From assembly GCA_017794945.1 (NCBI GenBank), contig CP051239.1, positions 620,001 to 684,000 of the forward strand: DNA of 64,000 nucleotides, given 5' to 3'. Under the pieces are notes generated by a model. That model searched no databases. It was not told the origin of the DNA and saw nothing but the letters and a program-made list of their open reading frames with translations. A program made the position numbers and the translations under genes. This DNA comes from Alcanivorax sp. (GTDB lineage: Bacteria > Pseudomonadota > Gammaproteobacteria > Pseudomonadales > Alcanivoracaceae). Each line of letters opens with the position of its first letter. The first letter of the stretch is position 1. This document shows, piece by piece, positions 46,767 to 58,520 of this stretch.

Positions 46767-48176
46767 TTATTTCTTAACGTGCTTCATCATGCGGCGTTTG
46801 CGTTTGATCTGCCGTTCGGTGAGCTGGGTCTTGCGGCCCTCGTAGGGGTTGTCGCCGGACTTCAGCTCCAGCCGGATCGGCGAGCCTTCAATTTTTAGCA
46901 GCTCCCGGAATTGGTTCTCCAGGTAGCGCTGGTAGCTGTTCGGTAACGACTCGGTACGGTTGCCGTGAATCACCACCGTGGGCGGGTTGGAGCCGCCCAG
47001 ATGCGCGTAGCGCAGCTTGGCGCGGAAGCGCCCGTTGCGCGGCGGCGGGTGCGAACGGGTAATGTCTTCCAGCATGCGGGTGAGCGCATTGCTGCCCAGC
47101 TTCAGGAAGGCGGAGTCCCAGGCGCGCTCGATAAAGCCGAACAGGTCGCCGACGCCGGTGCCGTGCAGCGCGGAGATAAAGTGCACTTTCACCCAGGGGG
47201 CGAAATGCAAGCGCCGGTCCAATTCGCGCTTGACCCACTGGCGGTGGTCCGGGTCCAGGCCGTCCCATTTGTTGACCGCGATCACCAGGGCGCGGCCGGT
47301 TTCCAGCACGTAGCCGAGCAGATGCAGGTCCTGGTCGGTGATCCCGTCGCGGGCGTCGACCACCACCATCACCACCTGGGCGGCGTCCACCGCCTGCAGG
47401 GCCTTGATCACGGAGAATTTTTCGATGGTCTCGTGGACCTTGCCGCGGCGGCGGATGCCGGCGGTGTCGATCAGCACGTAGTTGCGCTCGCCGTCGCCGT
47501 TGCGGTCCTGGCGTACGAACGGCACTTCGATGGTGTCGCGGGTGGTGCCGGCCTGGTCGAACACCACCACCCGTTCCTCGCCGAGGATGCGGTTGATCAG
47601 GGTGGATTTGCCCACATTGGGGCGGCCCAGCACGGCCACGCGCACGGTGTCCGGGTCGGCGGGCGCGCCGTCGTCCTCTTCGGCTTCGGGGAATGTCTTG
47701 AGCACCTCGGTGATCATCCCGCGCACACCGCGCCCGTGGGCGGCGGCGATCGGGAACAGCTCGCTGAGCCCCAGGCCGTAGAAGTCCGCCAGGGCGGTGT
47801 CCGGGTCCAGACCGTCGGTTTTGTTGACCGCCAGGTAGACCGGCTTGGGCAGCTTGCGCAGCTCCGAGGCGACCTGCTCGTCGGCGGCGGTAAGGCCGGC
47901 GCGGCCGTCCACCAGGAACAGCACCACGTCCGCTTCGCCCACCGCCTGCAGGGCCTGGTCGGTCATCGGCCGGTCGATGCCCTCTTCGCTTTCGCCGATG
48001 CCGCCGGTGTCGACCACCGTGTAGGGGCGGTCGCCCAGGCGGCCGTCGCCGTACTGACGGTCCCGGGTGAGGCCGGGGAAGTCCGCCACGATGGCGTCAC
48101 GGGTGCGGGTAAGGCGGTTGAACAGCGTGGATTTGCCCACATTGGGGCGGCCCACCAGGGCGATCACGGGTTTCAT
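46767..48176 (-). CDS. der: Ribosome-associated GTPase Der (EngA)
   Basis: 469 aa with the diagnostic pair of G domains: [20 protein letters not shown] at the N-terminus and [19 protein letters not shown] in the middle, followed by a KH-like domain ending in a basic tail ([15 protein letters not shown]). It is essential for assembly of the 50S subunit. The ATG at 48176 ([12 protein letters not shown]) is preferred over an upstream GTG-type extension. It lies downstream of bamB on the same strand, in the conserved gammaproteobacterial order. Confidence 0.96.
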   Translation of the reverse strand: MKPVIALVGRPNVGKSTLFNRLTRTRDAIVADFPGLTRDRQYGDGRLGDRPYTVVDTGGIGESEEGIDRPMTDQALQAVGEADVVLFLVDGRAGLTAADEQVASELRKLPKPVYLAVNKTDGLDPDTALADFYGLGLSELFPIAAAHGRGVRGMITEVLKTFPEAEEDDGAPADPDTVRVAVLGRPNVGKSTLINRILGEERVVVFDQAGTTRDTIEVPFVRQDRNGDGERNYVLIDTAGIRRRGKVHETIEKFSVIKALQAVDAAQVVMVVVDARDGITDQDLHLLGYVLETGRALVIAVNKWDGLDPDHRQWVKRELDRRLHFAPWVKVHFISALHGTGVGDLFGFIERAWDSAFLKLGSNALTRMLEDITRSHPPPRNGRFRAKLRYAHLGGSNPPTVVIHGNRTESLPNSYQRYLENQFRELLKIEGSPIRLELKSGDNPYEGRKTQLTERQIKRKRRMMKHVKK

Positions 48177-48256
48177 TGGGTGCTCGATCGGATTGGACGT
48201 AGCAAATAAGGAGGCAGGATACAGGCGCGCGGGGCCGCAAGCTACAAGCACCGGAT

Positions 48257-48291
48257 GTCGGGTTACGGCCTTTCGGCCTAACCCGACCTAC
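48257..48291. repeat. REP-like element, GTCGGGTT family
   Basis: GTCGGGTTACGGCC on the left pairs with GGCCTAACCCGACCTAC on the right, forming a single hairpin between der and bamB. Confidence 0.7.
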
Positions 48292-48295
48292 CCCG

Positions 48296-49444
48296 CTAGT
48301 CGTCCGCTTCGATGCGGTAGGCGGCGAGCTTGCCGTCGGCGCTGAGTGCGTAGAGCACGTCGTCGACCACCACCGGCGTGGATGAGAAGCCGTCGCGGTC
48401 GTGGCGGTAGCGGGCCACCAGCTTGCCGGTGTCGGCGTCCATCCAGTGCAGGTAGCCTTCGAAGTCGCCGACCACCACCAGGCCGTCCTGGACGGCGGTG
48501 CCGGTGAGGCGGCGGCCGTACAGCTTGTCCTGCTGCCACAGGAAGCTGCCGCTGCGCTGCTCGGCGGCGCGCACCAGGCCTTCCTCGTCGGCCACGAACA
48601 GGGTGCCCAGATACGAGCTGATCACCTGATGGCTGGACAGGTCCTTGCTCCAGTAGGGGCGGCCGTTTTCCCAGTCGAGCACCGAGAGCTGGCCCTGGAA
48701 GGTGGCGGTGAAGACGCCACCGTTTTCCACCAGCAGGTTGGCGTTGACGTCCACCAGCCGGTCCAGTTCGGAGCGGCCGGAGGGTTCCGCCACGCGGCGC
48801 TCCCACAGGGGCGCGCCGGTGTCCGCTTCGATGGCGGCCACCTTGCCGCTGGCGAAGCCGGCGTAGACCCGGCCATTGACGATCACCGGCGGCGCGCCGC
48901 CAAGCAGGGTCAGGTTGGGCACCGTGGTTTCATAGTCCCAGATCTGCTCGCCGGTGCTCCCGTCCAGACCCAGCACGTGGCCGTCGATGGTCTGGGCCAC
49001 CACCAGGGCACCGTTGCTGGTGGGCGCGGCCAGCACTTCACTGCTCACTTCGCTGCGCCACAGGGTGTCGCCGTTGTCGCTGTCCAGGGCCACCACGTCG
49101 CCTTCGCGGGTGCCGTAGAGCACCTGGCCGTAGCCGGCGTAGAGGCCCCCGGAGATGCGGTCCTCGGTTTTGCTGCGCCACTGGCGTTTGCCGTTTTCCC
49201 GGTCAAAGGCGTAGACACGGCCATGAATGTCGGCGGCGAACACCTGCTGGTTGGTCACCGCCGGGGTCAGGGTCATGGCGGTTTCGTCGATGCCATCGCC
49301 GGCGCCGGAGCGCCACAGGCGGTCCACATCGTAGCGGGCCTCGAACTCGGGCAGCGGGTTGGGTTCGATGGCGTTGGGGTTGCTGCTGCAACCGGCCAGC
49401 GCCACCAGACCGAGCAAAAACGGGGCCGTGAAGGCTTTCAACAT
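48296..49444 (-). CDS. bamB: Outer membrane protein assembly factor BamB
   Basis: 382 aa. A lipoprotein signal MLKAFTAPFLLGLVALAGC has the lipobox ending at Cys19, so it is anchored at the inner face of the outer membrane. The body is an eight-bladed propeller of PQQ-type repeats (for example VYAFDRENGKRQWRSK, VVALDSDNGDTLWRSE). It helps the BAM complex insert beta-barrel proteins. It starts 9 bp after the yfgM stop, with an in-frame GTG at 49453 as an alternative. Confidence 0.95.
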   Translation of the reverse strand: MLKAFTAPFLLGLVALAGCSSNPNAIEPNPLPEFEARYDVDRLWRSGAGDGIDETAMTLTPAVTNQQVFAADIHGRVYAFDRENGKRQWRSKTEDRISGGLYAGYGQVLYGTREGDVVALDSDNGDTLWRSEVSSEVLAAPTSNGALVVAQTIDGHVLGLDGSTGEQIWDYETTVPNLTLLGGAPPVIVNGRVYAGFASGKVAAIEADTGAPLWERRVAEPSGRSELDRLVDVNANLLVENGGVFTATFQGQLSVLDWENGRPYWSKDLSSHQVISSYLGTLFVADEEGLVRAAEQRSGSFLWQQDKLYGRRLTGTAVQDGLVVVGDFEGYLHWMDADTGKLVARYRHDRDGFSSTPVVVDDVLYALSADGKLAAYRIEADD

Positions 49445-49452
49445 AGGGTTCA

Positions 49453-50088
49453 CTATAGGGACTTCATGTCGTCGAGTTTCATTTGCACGCGGTCCTTGGC
49501 GGCGCCGTTATCCAGTGCCTCCAGCGCGCCGGTGTAGGCGTCGCGGGCCGCGTCCCATTTTTCCCGGGCGCCGGCGATGTCCCCTTTCAACTCCAGCGCC
49601 TGGGCCTGCCAGGCTTCCGGGAAGGTGCGCGAGATCTGCTTCTCCGCGGCGTCCAGATCCCCCTGTTCGATCTGCACCCGCGCCAGGCGTACCCGGGCGG
49701 TGTATTCCAGCTCTTTGCTGGCGGCGTCGTCGGCCACCGCCTTGAGCTGCTCGGCGGCGCCGTTGAGGTTGCCCTCGTCGGCGGCCAGCTTGGCCAGCGC
49801 CAGACGGGCGTAATCCGCGTAGGCGGTGGACTCGAAGTCCTCGATCAGGGTGTCGGCGGCGCTGCGCACCTGGTCGGCGTCACCGCCCTGGCCCAGGCCG
49901 GCGACCAGGGATTCATACACCTTGGACGCTTCCGCCGCCTGGCCGCTGCTGTGCTCCTGCCACTGACGCCAGCCGATCATCGAGCCGATCGCCAGCACGA
50001 TCACCACGATGGTGGCGGTGCCGTTCTTCTGCCACCATTCCTTGAGGCGTTCCGCCTGTTCTTCTTCGTCCCGGATGTAATCTACCAC
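49453..50088 (-). CDS. yfgM: YfgM-type ancillary SecYEG translocon subunit
   Basis: 211 aa. A short cytoplasmic N-terminus (VDYIRDEEEQAERLKEWWQK) is followed by one transmembrane helix (ATIVVIVLAIGSMIGW), then a periplasmic TPR-like domain (YADYARLALAKLAADEGNL, KELEYTARVRLARVQIEQGD). E. coli YfgM is an inner-membrane partner of the translocon and of PpiD. It lies between hisS and bamB, as in E. coli. Confidence 0.9.
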   Translation of the reverse strand: MVDYIRDEEEQAERLKEWWQKNGTATIVVIVLAIGSMIGWRQWQEHSSGQAAEASKVYESLVAGLGQGGDADQVRSAADTLIEDFESTAYADYARLALAKLAADEGNLNGAAEQLKAVADDAASKELEYTARVRLARVQIEQGDLDAAEKQISRTFPEAWQAQALELKGDIAGAREKWDAARDAYTGALEALDNGAAKDRVQMKLDDMKSL

Positions 50089-50100
50089 CCCAAAGTCTCC

Positions 50101-51381
50101 TTATTCGCTTTTTGGCGCGAGGCGCGCGGCCAGCCATTGGGCGACCTCGTCCTCGGACAGTTGCTGTTGTTCGCTTTGATCCCGCAGCGGTTTCACCGCC
50201 ACCTGTTTGGCGGCCACTTCGTCTTCCCCCAGGATCAGGGCGAAGCGGGCGCCGCTGCGATCGGCCTTTTTCATCTGGCTTTTAAAGCCGCCGCCGCCGC
50301 AATGACACTGAATGCCGACACCGGGCAAGGCGTCGCGCAGTTTTTCCGCCAGCACCAGCGCCTGGGTCTGCACATCGCCCATGGCGGTAATGTAGATCGC
50401 CACCGGCGCCGGCAGTTCCGGACACTTTTGCTCCAGCAGCAGAACCAGCCGCTCCAGGCCCATGCCGAAGCCCACCGCCGGGGTCGGCTTGCCGCCCAGT
50501 TGCTGCACCAGGCCGTCGTAGCGGCCGCCGGCGCAGACCGTGCCCTGGGCGCCGAGGGCGGTGGTGGTCCACTCAAACACGGTTCGGCCGTAGTAATCCA
50601 GCCCGCGCACCAGGTTGGGGTTGATCACGTAGGGCACGCCGGCGGCGTCGAGCAGCGCGCGCAGCCCGTCGAAGTGGGCGCGGGCCTCCTCGCCCAGGTG
50701 GTCGGCCAGGCGTGGGGCGTTTTCCAGCACCTCGCGGGTGCCCGGGTCCTTGCTGTCGAGCACGCGCAGCGGGTTGCGCTCCAGGCGGTTCTGCGAATCC
50801 CCGTCGAGCCGGTCACGGTGCTCGCGCAGAAACGCCACCAGCGCCTCGCGGTAGCGGGCGCGGTCGTCGTTGTCGCCCAGGGTGTTGAGCTCCAGGGTGA
50901 CCTGGTCGCTCAGGCCCAACTCTTTCCACAGGCGCGCGGTCAGCAGGATCACTTCCGCGTCGATGTCCGGGGTGGCGATGCCGAAGGTTTCCACGCCGAT
51001 CTGGTGAAACTGGCGGCTGCGGCCGGCCTGGGGCCGCTCGTAGCGGAACATGGGGCCGGTGTACCAGAGCCGCTGGGTCTGGTTATAGAGCAGGCCGTGC
51101 TGCTCGGCGGCGCGCACGCAGCCGGCGGTGCCTTCCGGGCGCAGGGTGAGGCTGTCGTCGTTGCGGTCGGCGAAGGTGTACATCTCTTTTTCGACGATGT
51201 CGGTCACCTCGCCGATGCCGCGCGCGAACAATTCGGTGCGCTCGACGATGGGAAGACGAATCTCCTGGTAGCCGTAGGCCGCCAGCACCGCCCGGGCGCG
51301 CTGCTCCAGCCACTGCCACAGGGGCGTCTGTTCGGGCAGAACGTCGTTCATGCCACGGATCGACGTGATCTTGTTGCTCAC
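50101..51381 (-). CDS. hisS: Histidyl-tRNA synthetase
   Basis: 426 aa, the bacterial length. Class II motifs are seen: [35 protein letters not shown], then [16 protein letters not shown] and [15 protein letters not shown], followed by the ATP motif [14 protein letters not shown]. It charges tRNA-His. The GTG start at 51381 follows AAGGAGAACCG, a strong ribosome site. It is followed by yfgM and bamB on the same strand. Confidence 0.97.
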   Translation of the reverse strand: MSNKITSIRGMNDVLPEQTPLWQWLEQRARAVLAAYGYQEIRLPIVERTELFARGIGEVTDIVEKEMYTFADRNDDSLTLRPEGTAGCVRAAEQHGLLYNQTQRLWYTGPMFRYERPQAGRSRQFHQIGVETFGIATPDIDAEVILLTARLWKELGLSDQVTLELNTLGDNDDRARYREALVAFLREHRDRLDGDSQNRLERNPLRVLDSKDPGTREVLENAPRLADHLGEEARAHFDGLRALLDAAGVPYVINPNLVRGLDYYGRTVFEWTTTALGAQGTVCAGGRYDGLVQQLGGKPTPAVGFGMGLERLVLLLEQKCPELPAPVAIYITAMGDVQTQALVLAEKLRDALPGVGIQCHCGGGGFKSQMKKADRSGARFALILGEDEVAAKQVAVKPLRDQSEQQQLSEDEVAQWLAARLAPKSE

Positions 51382-51438
51382 CGGTTCTCCTTGTTAAAAC
51401 CGCTCGACGCCGGACGTCGGACGCGTTTTTTTGGGTTC

Positions 51439-51523
51439 GTAGGTCGGGTTGAAACCCGACATTCGGCGTTGGGGGCCGCTCAAACGTTTTTGTCGGATTA
51501 CGCCTTCGGCTAATCCGACCTAC
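51439..51523. repeat. REP-like inverted pair, GTAGGTCGG family
   Basis: GTAGGTCGGGTTGAAACCCGAC forms a hairpin at 51439-51460, and GTCGGATTACGCC mirrors GGCTAATCCGACCTAC in the second half up to 51523. It lies between ispG and hisS. Confidence 0.7.
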
Positions 51524-51552
51524 GGAGCCTGCGGTTGAGCGTCCGGCGTTCG

Positions 51553-52671
51553 TTATTCGCTTCTGGCGATAATACCCTTGGCTTCGTCTTCGCGCTGCTT
51601 GGCGACCTTGGCGCGCACCATGCGCTCAAGCTCGTCGACCAGGTTCTCGGACTTGATGTGGTGGCTCTTCTGGCCGTCCGCGTAGGACAGATTATTGGGC
51701 GTGCCGCCGGTGAGGCCGACATCGACTTCGCGGGCTTCGCCGGGGCCGTTGACCAGGCAGCCGATCACCGCCAGGTCCACGGATTCGTTGATGTCCTCGA
51801 GGCGCGCTTCCAGTTCGTTGACGGTCTTGATGACGTCGAAGTTCTGCCGGGAGCAGCTCGGGCAGGCGATGATGTTCACGCCCTTCTTGCGCAGATTCAG
51901 GCTTTTCAGAATGTCGAAGCCGACGCGAATCTCTTCCACCGGATCGGCGGCCAGGGACACGCGAATGGTGTCGCCGATGCCTTCCATCAGCAGCCCACCC
52001 AGGGCCACCGACGATTTCACCGTGCCGGAGCGGAAGGTGCCGGCTTCGGTGACGCCCAGGTGCAGGGGCTGTTCGATCTGGCTGGCCAGCTTGCGGTAGG
52101 CCTGCAGGGTCATGAAGACGTTGGAGGCTTTGACACTGACCTTGAAGTCCTGGAAGTCGTAGCGGTCGAGAATCTCGGCGTGGCGCAGGGCGGATTCCAC
52201 CAGAGCGTCGCTGGTGGGTTCGCCGTACTTGCGCTGCAGCTCTTTTTCCAGGGAGCCGGCGTTGACGCCGATGCGGATCGGCACGCCGTGGTCGCGGGCG
52301 GATTCGATCACCGCGCGCACCCGGTCCTCGCGGCCGATGTTGCCCGGGTTGATGCGCAGGCAGTCGGCGCCTTCATCGGCCACTTTCAGGGCGATCTTGT
52401 AGTCGTAGTGGATGTCCGCCACCAGCGGCAGGCTCACCTGCTTGCGGATTTTGCCGAAGGCTTCGGCGGCCTCCATGGTGGGCACCGAAACGCGCACGAT
52501 ATCCGCGCCCACGCCTTCCAACGCCCGGATCTGGGCGACGGTGGCGTCCACGTCGCAGGTGTCGGTGTTGGTCATGCTCTGCACGGAGATCGGCGCATCG
52601 CCGCCCACCGGCACGGAGCCGACGTGAATCTGACGGGATTTACGGCGCTTAATGGTGACTTCCGGTTCCAT
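51553..52671 (-). CDS. ispG: 4-hydroxy-3-methylbut-2-en-1-yl diphosphate synthase (flavodoxin)
   Basis: 372 aa. It acts late in the MEP isoprenoid pathway, making HMBPP. The opening has [20 protein letters not shown], and the middle has [20 protein letters not shown]. The [4Fe-4S] ligands are in [14 protein letters not shown] (CxxC) and the third Cys in [15 protein letters not shown]. The ATG follows AGGAGTTAGC. It lies between rodZ and hisS, as in most gammaproteobacteria. Confidence 0.97.
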   Translation of the reverse strand: MEPEVTIKRRKSRQIHVGSVPVGGDAPISVQSMTNTDTCDVDATVAQIRALEGVGADIVRVSVPTMEAAEAFGKIRKQVSLPLVADIHYDYKIALKVADEGADCLRINPGNIGREDRVRAVIESARDHGVPIRIGVNAGSLEKELQRKYGEPTSDALVESALRHAEILDRYDFQDFKVSVKASNVFMTLQAYRKLASQIEQPLHLGVTEAGTFRSGTVKSSVALGGLLMEGIGDTIRVSLAADPVEEIRVGFDILKSLNLRKKGVNIIACPSCSRQNFDVIKTVNELEARLEDINESVDLAVIGCLVNGPGEAREVDVGLTGGTPNNLSYADGQKSHHIKSENLVDELERMVRAKVAKQREDEAKGIIARSE

Positions 52672-52688
52672 GCTAACTCCTGAAACGA

Positions 52689-53630
52689 CTAGGGCAGCGT
52701 GACGCGGACCACGTCACCGGAGCGTTGGCTGGGCAGGCTGACCGCGGCGCCGTTGAGGCGCACCGCGCTCACTGCCGCCGCGTCGCCCAGGGTAACGCGG
52801 AACGGCGCCTCGCCGTCCAGATTGACGCTGCCGCCGGCGTTTTGTTGGCCCTGGGTGAGCGTGGCGCCGGTGGCGTCCACCACTTTGATCCAGCAAACGC
52901 GGGAAAATTCCAGGGTCAGGCTGTCGATGCCGTCTTCGCCGGGGGCGGCGGCCAGTTCGGTTTGCGAGGCCTGGTTTTGCGGTGCCGGTTCCGCCAGCTC
53001 CTGCCGGGACGCGGGTTCACCGCCGGAGGAGCCGTCGTTGGACTGTTCGGAGGGCGGCTCGCCGCCCTGGTCGCTGTCGCCGCCGCTTTCGGGCAGCGGC
53101 CGCAGACTGTCGTCCACCGGGTCGGTGGGTTCGATGGTTTCCGGCACGGCCGGCTCCGGCGCCTGGGGCGGCGCCGGACTGTCAAAGGTTTCCTCGCCGC
53201 CACGGCCGCCGTCGTCCACGCCCGGGGCCGGGGCGCTCAGCTCGTCGCGGGGCCACAGCCACCAGCCCACGGCCACCAGCAGCACCACCACCAGCACCGC
53301 CAGGGCCGGCAGACGCCATTCCCGGTTGCTGGGGGCTTCGTCCAGGGCGGCCTGCTCGCGCTCACGCTCGTCCTGGCGCATTTCGTCCACGCGCTGCTGG
53401 AATTGCCGGGCCAGCTCTTCCGCCGGCAGACCCAGGAAACGGGCGTAGTTACGCAGATAGCCCTTGATGAAGGGGGCTTCGGGCAGGCGCTCGTAATCGT
53501 CTTGTTCCAGGGCCCGCATATAGGAAGTGGATAGCCGCAGATGCTTGCAGGCTTCCTCCTGGCTGAGACCCTTCTCCTCCCGGGCCCGGCGCAGTCTTTC
53601 GCCGGGTAATACGGTCTCGTTGGCGCTCAT
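52689..53630 (-). CDS. rodZ: Cytoskeleton protein RodZ
   Basis: 313 aa. An N-terminal helix-turn-helix domain ([20 protein letters not shown], then [20 protein letters not shown]) binds MreB. One transmembrane helix follows ([20 protein letters not shown]), then a proline/glycine/serine-rich periplasmic linker and a C-terminal DUF4115-like beta domain ([18 protein letters not shown]). It is needed for rod shape. The ATG at 53630 overlaps the stop of pilF by 4 bp. Confidence 0.92.
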   Translation of the reverse strand: MSANETVLPGERLRRAREEKGLSQEEACKHLRLSTSYMRALEQDDYERLPEAPFIKGYLRNYARFLGLPAEELARQFQQRVDEMRQDEREREQAALDEAPSNREWRLPALAVLVVVLLVAVGWWLWPRDELSAPAPGVDDGGRGGEETFDSPAPPQAPEPAVPETIEPTDPVDDSLRPLPESGGDSDQGGEPPSEQSNDGSSGGEPASRQELAEPAPQNQASQTELAAAPGEDGIDSLTLEFSRVCWIKVVDATGATLTQGQQNAGGSVNLDGEAPFRVTLGDAAAVSAVRLNGAAVSLPSQRSGDVVRVTLP

Positions 53631-54412
53631 TGACGTCCCTCCTGCGCGCTCCGCCATTCCTGCCAGAGCTTGTGCTCCCGGGTACCGGGGTAGAGATTCT
53701 GCAAGGCCAGCTCATAGCTGGACTGCTGATCCTGTAAGCCGAGGGCGGCGGCCAGTTGAATGCCCGTCCACAGCCCTTCGGCGCTCTGCCGGCCGATGCG
53801 GCGCTCGTACTGTTTATAGTAATCCCACCCCATTTGCAGGCGGCCTTCCTGGTAGTAGAGCTTGGCCAGTTGCAGGGTGGCGTGGGTGGAGCGGCCGTTG
53901 AGGCGCAGGGCGCGCACGAAGGCGTCCTTGGCGTCAGCGGGCCGGTTCAGCGCCACGTAGCTTTGCCCCATGTTGCTGAAGGCGCTGGCGCGGCCTTCAT
54001 AGTTGGGGTCGTTGGCGGCGCGTTTGAATTTCTCCAGGGCCTCTTCGTAGCGCCGCTGGGTGTACAGCAAGGTGCCGTAGTTGTTCAGCGCCGGGGCGTA
54101 GTCGCGGTCGGCGGACAGCGCCTTGCGATAGTGATATTCCTCTTTCTCCGCGTCGCGCTCGTAGTTGTACAGCAGCGCCATGGCGTTGTGGGCGGCGGCG
54201 CTGTTGTCGTCGATGGACAGCGCGCGGGAGAAATGCCGGCGGGCTTCGGACGGATCCCCCATCTGCAGATACTGCAAGCCGGCGGCGACCCGGGTACGGA
54301 CCGCTTCCTGCGGGTCGGCGGCGGGCCCGCCGCCGGTGGTCGTGGTGGTGCAGCCGGCCACCGCGACGGTGGCCGCCAGAATCAGAACAAGCTGTCGAAG
54401 CGTTGGGTTCAT
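53627..54412 (-). CDS. pilF: Type IV pilus biogenesis lipoprotein PilF/PilW
   Basis: 261 aa. The signal [21 protein letters not shown] has the lipobox ending at Cys, then TTTTTGG. Six TPR repeats follow (for example [40 protein letters not shown]). It localises and multimerises the PilQ secretin. It overlaps both rlmN (4 bp) and rodZ (4 bp), so the three are translationally coupled. Confidence 0.92.
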   Translation of the reverse strand: MNPTLRQLVLILAATVAVAGCTTTTTGGGPAADPQEAVRTRVAAGLQYLQMGDPSEARRHFSRALSIDDNSAAAHNAMALLYNYERDAEKEEYHYRKALSADRDYAPALNNYGTLLYTQRRYEEALEKFKRAANDPNYEGRASAFSNMGQSYVALNRPADAKDAFVRALRLNGRSTHATLQLAKLYYQEGRLQMGWDYYKQYERRIGRQSAEGLWTGIQLAAALGLQDQQSSYELALQNLYPGTREHKLWQEWRSAQEGRQ

Positions 54413-55554
54413 TGCACGGATGCTGTTTTGCTGTCGGGCTGTTCCGAGCGATGGAAAATGGATTCCTTCCATCGTTCGCTGCGACGGGTACGGTCTTTCA
54501 CTTCGCCCACCAACTGGCCGCAGGCGGCGTCGATATCATCGCCGCGGGTGGTGCGCACGGTGGTCATGACGCCATTGTCATTCAGGAATTTGTGGAATGC
54601 CAGAATGTCGCTTTTGCGCGAGCGTTCATAGCCCGCGTGGGGGAACGGATTGAAGGGAATCAGGTTCACCTTCACGGGAATGCCGCGCAGCAGCTTGACC
54701 AGCTGGCGGGCGTGCTCCGGTTTGTCGTTCACATCGCGCAGCATCACGTATTCCATGGTGATGGTGTTGTGGCGATGGGTAATGTTGTCGCTGTAACGCT
54801 TGCACGCCGCCATCAGTTCCTTGAGCGGATACTTGCGGTTGAGCGGCACCAGTTCGTTGCGCAGCTCGTCGTTGGGCGCGTGCAGACTCACCGCCAGGGA
54901 CACGTCCAGGTCGGCGCTGAGTTGATCAATCTTGGGAATCACCCCGGAGGTGGACAGCGTGATGCGGCGCTTGCTGATGCCGTAGCCCAGGTCGTCACGC
55001 ATCAGGCGCATGGCGGCCAGCACCGGCTGATAGTTCAGCAGCGGCTCGCCCATGCCCATCATCACCACATTGGTGATCGGGTGCTCGCCCAGGTTCTTGC
55101 GCGGGCCGAAGGAACGGCTCGCCTGCCACACCTGGCCGATGATTTCCGAGCTGGTGAGATCGCGCTGGAAGCCTTGCTTGCCGGTGGAGCAGAAACTGCA
55201 ATCCACGGCGCAACCCACCTGGGAAGAGACACACAGGGTGCCGCGGCGACCGTCGGGAATAAAGACGGTCTCCACGGCGCCGCCGTTGTCGGCCTCGAAC
55301 ACCCATTTACGGGTGCCGTCCCGGGAGATGCCCTCGTGGAGCACCTCCGGGCCGCGAATTTCCGCCACGCGGACGAGTTTTTCACGCAGGGCCTTGCCCA
55401 CGTCGGTCATCTGCTCGAACGAATCCACCTGATGATGGTGGATCCACTTCATCACCTGCTGGGCGCGGAATTTCTTCTCGCCCATGTCCAGGAAGAAGGC
55501 TTCCATCTCGGGATAGGTGAGACCGAGCAGATTTACCTTGTCGGGGGCACTCAT
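54409..55554 (-). CDS. rlmN: 23S rRNA/tRNA adenine-C2 methyltransferase
   Basis: 381 aa. A radical-SAM enzyme methylating A2503 of 23S rRNA and A37 of some tRNAs. The iron-sulfur motif is [16 protein letters not shown] (CxxxCxxC). The opening ([20 protein letters not shown]) and the segment [14 protein letters not shown] are family signatures; one catalytic Cys lies near the C-terminus in DIDAACGQL. It sits between ndk and pilF as in relatives. Confidence 0.95.
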   Translation of the reverse strand: MSAPDKVNLLGLTYPEMEAFFLDMGEKKFRAQQVMKWIHHHQVDSFEQMTDVGKALREKLVRVAEIRGPEVLHEGISRDGTRKWVFEADNGGAVETVFIPDGRRGTLCVSSQVGCAVDCSFCSTGKQGFQRDLTSSEIIGQVWQASRSFGPRKNLGEHPITNVVMMGMGEPLLNYQPVLAAMRLMRDDLGYGISKRRITLSTSGVIPKIDQLSADLDVSLAVSLHAPNDELRNELVPLNRKYPLKELMAACKRYSDNITHRHNTITMEYVMLRDVNDKPEHARQLVKLLRGIPVKVNLIPFNPFPHAGYERSRKSDILAFHKFLNDNGVMTTVRTTRGDDIDAACGQLVGEVKDRTRRSERWKESIFHRSEQPDSKTASVQ

Positions 55555-55574
55555 TGCTTCGCTCCTTGCAGCCC

Positions 55575-56006
55575 TTAGCGGGTGCGCGGGCAGACTTCCT
55601 CGTCGGCGAAGAAGTAGTCCACTTCACGGGCGGCGGATTCGGTGGAATCAGAACCATGGACAGCGTTTTCGTCGATGGTTTCCGCGAAATCGGCACGGAT
55701 GGTGCCGGCTTCGGCGTCTTTCGGGTTGGTGGCGCCCATCAGATCACGGTTTTTCTTGACCGCGTCTTCGCCTTCCAGCACCTGGACCACCACCGGGCCG
55801 CTGGTCATGAAGCCGACCAGATCGCCGAAGAAGGGACGCTCTTTGTGCTCGGCGTAGAAGCCTTCGGCCTGCTCTTTGCTCAGGTGCAGCATCTTCATGG
55901 CCACCACGTTCAGGCCGGCCTTTTCGAAACGGCCAACGATCTCGCCGATCGCGTTCTTGCCCACGGCATCAGGCTTGATAATAGAGAGGGTACGCTCAAC
56001 AGCCAT
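55575..56006 (-). CDS. ndk: Nucleoside diphosphate kinase
   Basis: 143 aa, the normal size. [20 protein letters not shown] is the family start and [20 protein letters not shown] has the catalytic His. It equilibrates NTPs and dNTPs. The ATG at 56006 is the conserved start; longer frames are not supported. It is divergent from sufB; the 191-bp gap holds the IscR-type site and promoter for sufB. Confidence 0.97.
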   Translation of the reverse strand: MAVERTLSIIKPDAVGKNAIGEIVGRFEKAGLNVVAMKMLHLSKEQAEGFYAEHKERPFFGDLVGFMTSGPVVVQVLEGEDAVKKNRDLMGATNPKDAEAGTIRADFAETIDENAVHGSDSTESAAREVDYFFADEEVCPRTR

Positions 56007-56162
56007 CTGTCTGATCACTCCAGAATTGCATTGGTCTTTGGGAAAAGAACCGCTTCCAGCGGTCCGGAAAGGCCCTGGGCCTGAAACCGGCGGATTATAC
56101 GCACCAAGGGCGAAATATGATACCGTTGCCGGCCCTATCGGCCTCCCACCATATATCGTATA

Positions 56163-56187
56163 ATACCTGAGTAATTTACTCTGGTAT
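56163..56187 (+). promoter_or_regulatory. IscR type-1-like site overlapping the suf promoter
   Basis: The 25-bp site starts ATACCTGAG, has an AT centre and ends ACTCTGGTAT. It matches the published type-1 IscR consensus (ATASYYGACTRWWWYAGTCRRSTAT as I recall it) at about 22 of 25 positions; the two main mismatches are symmetrical. A TATAAT at 56159-56164 overlaps its left end. The sufB ATG is 11 bp downstream, so binding would directly control the operon. Confidence 0.6.
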
Positions 56188-56197
56188 TCCGTCAATT

Positions 56198-57640
<1,443 letters not shown>

Positions 57641-57651
57641 ACCTGAGAGCC

Positions 57652-57725
57652 GTAGGTCGGATTAGCACAGCGTAATCCGACATCCGGGCGTTGAAGTCGG
57701 ATTACGCTGCGCTAATCCGACCTAC
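57652..57725. repeat. REP-like inverted pair, GTAGGTCGG family, inside the suf operon
   Basis: GTAGGTCGGATTAGCACAGC mirrors GCGCTAATCCGACCTAC across 74 bp. It lies between sufB and sufC, in the middle of the operon, where it could affect mRNA stability. Confidence 0.75.
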
Positions 57726-57749
57726 ATCTTGAATATTGGAAGTTGATTA

Positions 57750-58520
57750 ATGCTGGAAATTCGCGATTTGCACGCCGCCGTGGCCGGCGAACCCATTCTC
57801 AAGGGCCTGAACCTAACCGTGAACGCCGGTGAGGTGCACGCCATCATGGGCCCCAACGGCTCCGGCAAGTCGACACTGGCCAATGTGCTGGCCGGCAAGG
57901 ACAACTACGAGATCACCGGCGGCGAGGCCCTGTTCGAGGGCAAGAGCCTGGGCGATCTGGAGCCCGAGGAGCGCGCCCAACTGGGGCTGTTCCTGGCCTT
58001 CCAGTACCCGGTGGAGATCCCCGGTGTGTCCAACATGGAATTCCTCAAGGCAGCGCTGGAAGCCACCCGCAAGGCCCAGGGCAAGGAAGAGTGGGATTCG
58101 GTGACCCTGCTGCGCAAGGCCCGCGAAACCTGCAAGCAGGTGGACCTGGACCCGCAGTTCCTCAAGCGCGGCGTCAACGAGGGCTTCTCCGGCGGCGAGA
58201 AAAAGCGCAACGAAATCATGCAGATGCTGCTGATGGAGCCAAAGCTGGCGCTGCTCGACGAGACCGATTCCGGCCTGGATATCGATGCCCTGCAAACCGT
58301 GGCCCGAGGGGTGAACTCCCTGCGCAGCCCGGAGCGCGGCATTGTGCTGGTAACCCACTACCAGCGCCTGCTGGACTACATCGTGCCGGACTTCGTGCAT
58401 GTGCTCTCCAACGGCCAGATCATCAAGTCCGGCGGCAAGGAACTGGCCCATGAGCTGGAAGAACACGGCTACGGCTGGCTCACCGGCGACCGCAACGACG
58501 GCAAGGACCAAAGCGCATGA
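57750..58520 (+). CDS. sufC: Fe-S cluster assembly ATPase SufC
   Basis: 256 aa. Walker A is IMGPNGSGKSTLANVLAG, the ABC signature is GFSGGEKKRNEIMQM and Walker B is LALLDETDSGLDIDAL; the H-loop is VLVTHYQRLLDYI. It powers cluster assembly in SufBC2D. It overlaps sufD by 4 bp. Confidence 0.97.
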   Translation: MLEIRDLHAAVAGEPILKGLNLTVNAGEVHAIMGPNGSGKSTLANVLAGKDNYEITGGEALFEGKSLGDLEPEERAQLGLFLAFQYPVEIPGVSNMEFLKAALEATRKAQGKEEWDSVTLLRKARETCKQVDLDPQFLKRGVNEGFSGGEKKRNEIMQMLLMEPKLALLDETDSGLDIDALQTVARGVNSLRSPERGIVLVTHYQRLLDYIVPDFVHVLSNGQIIKSGGKELAHELEEHGYGWLTGDRNDGKDQSA

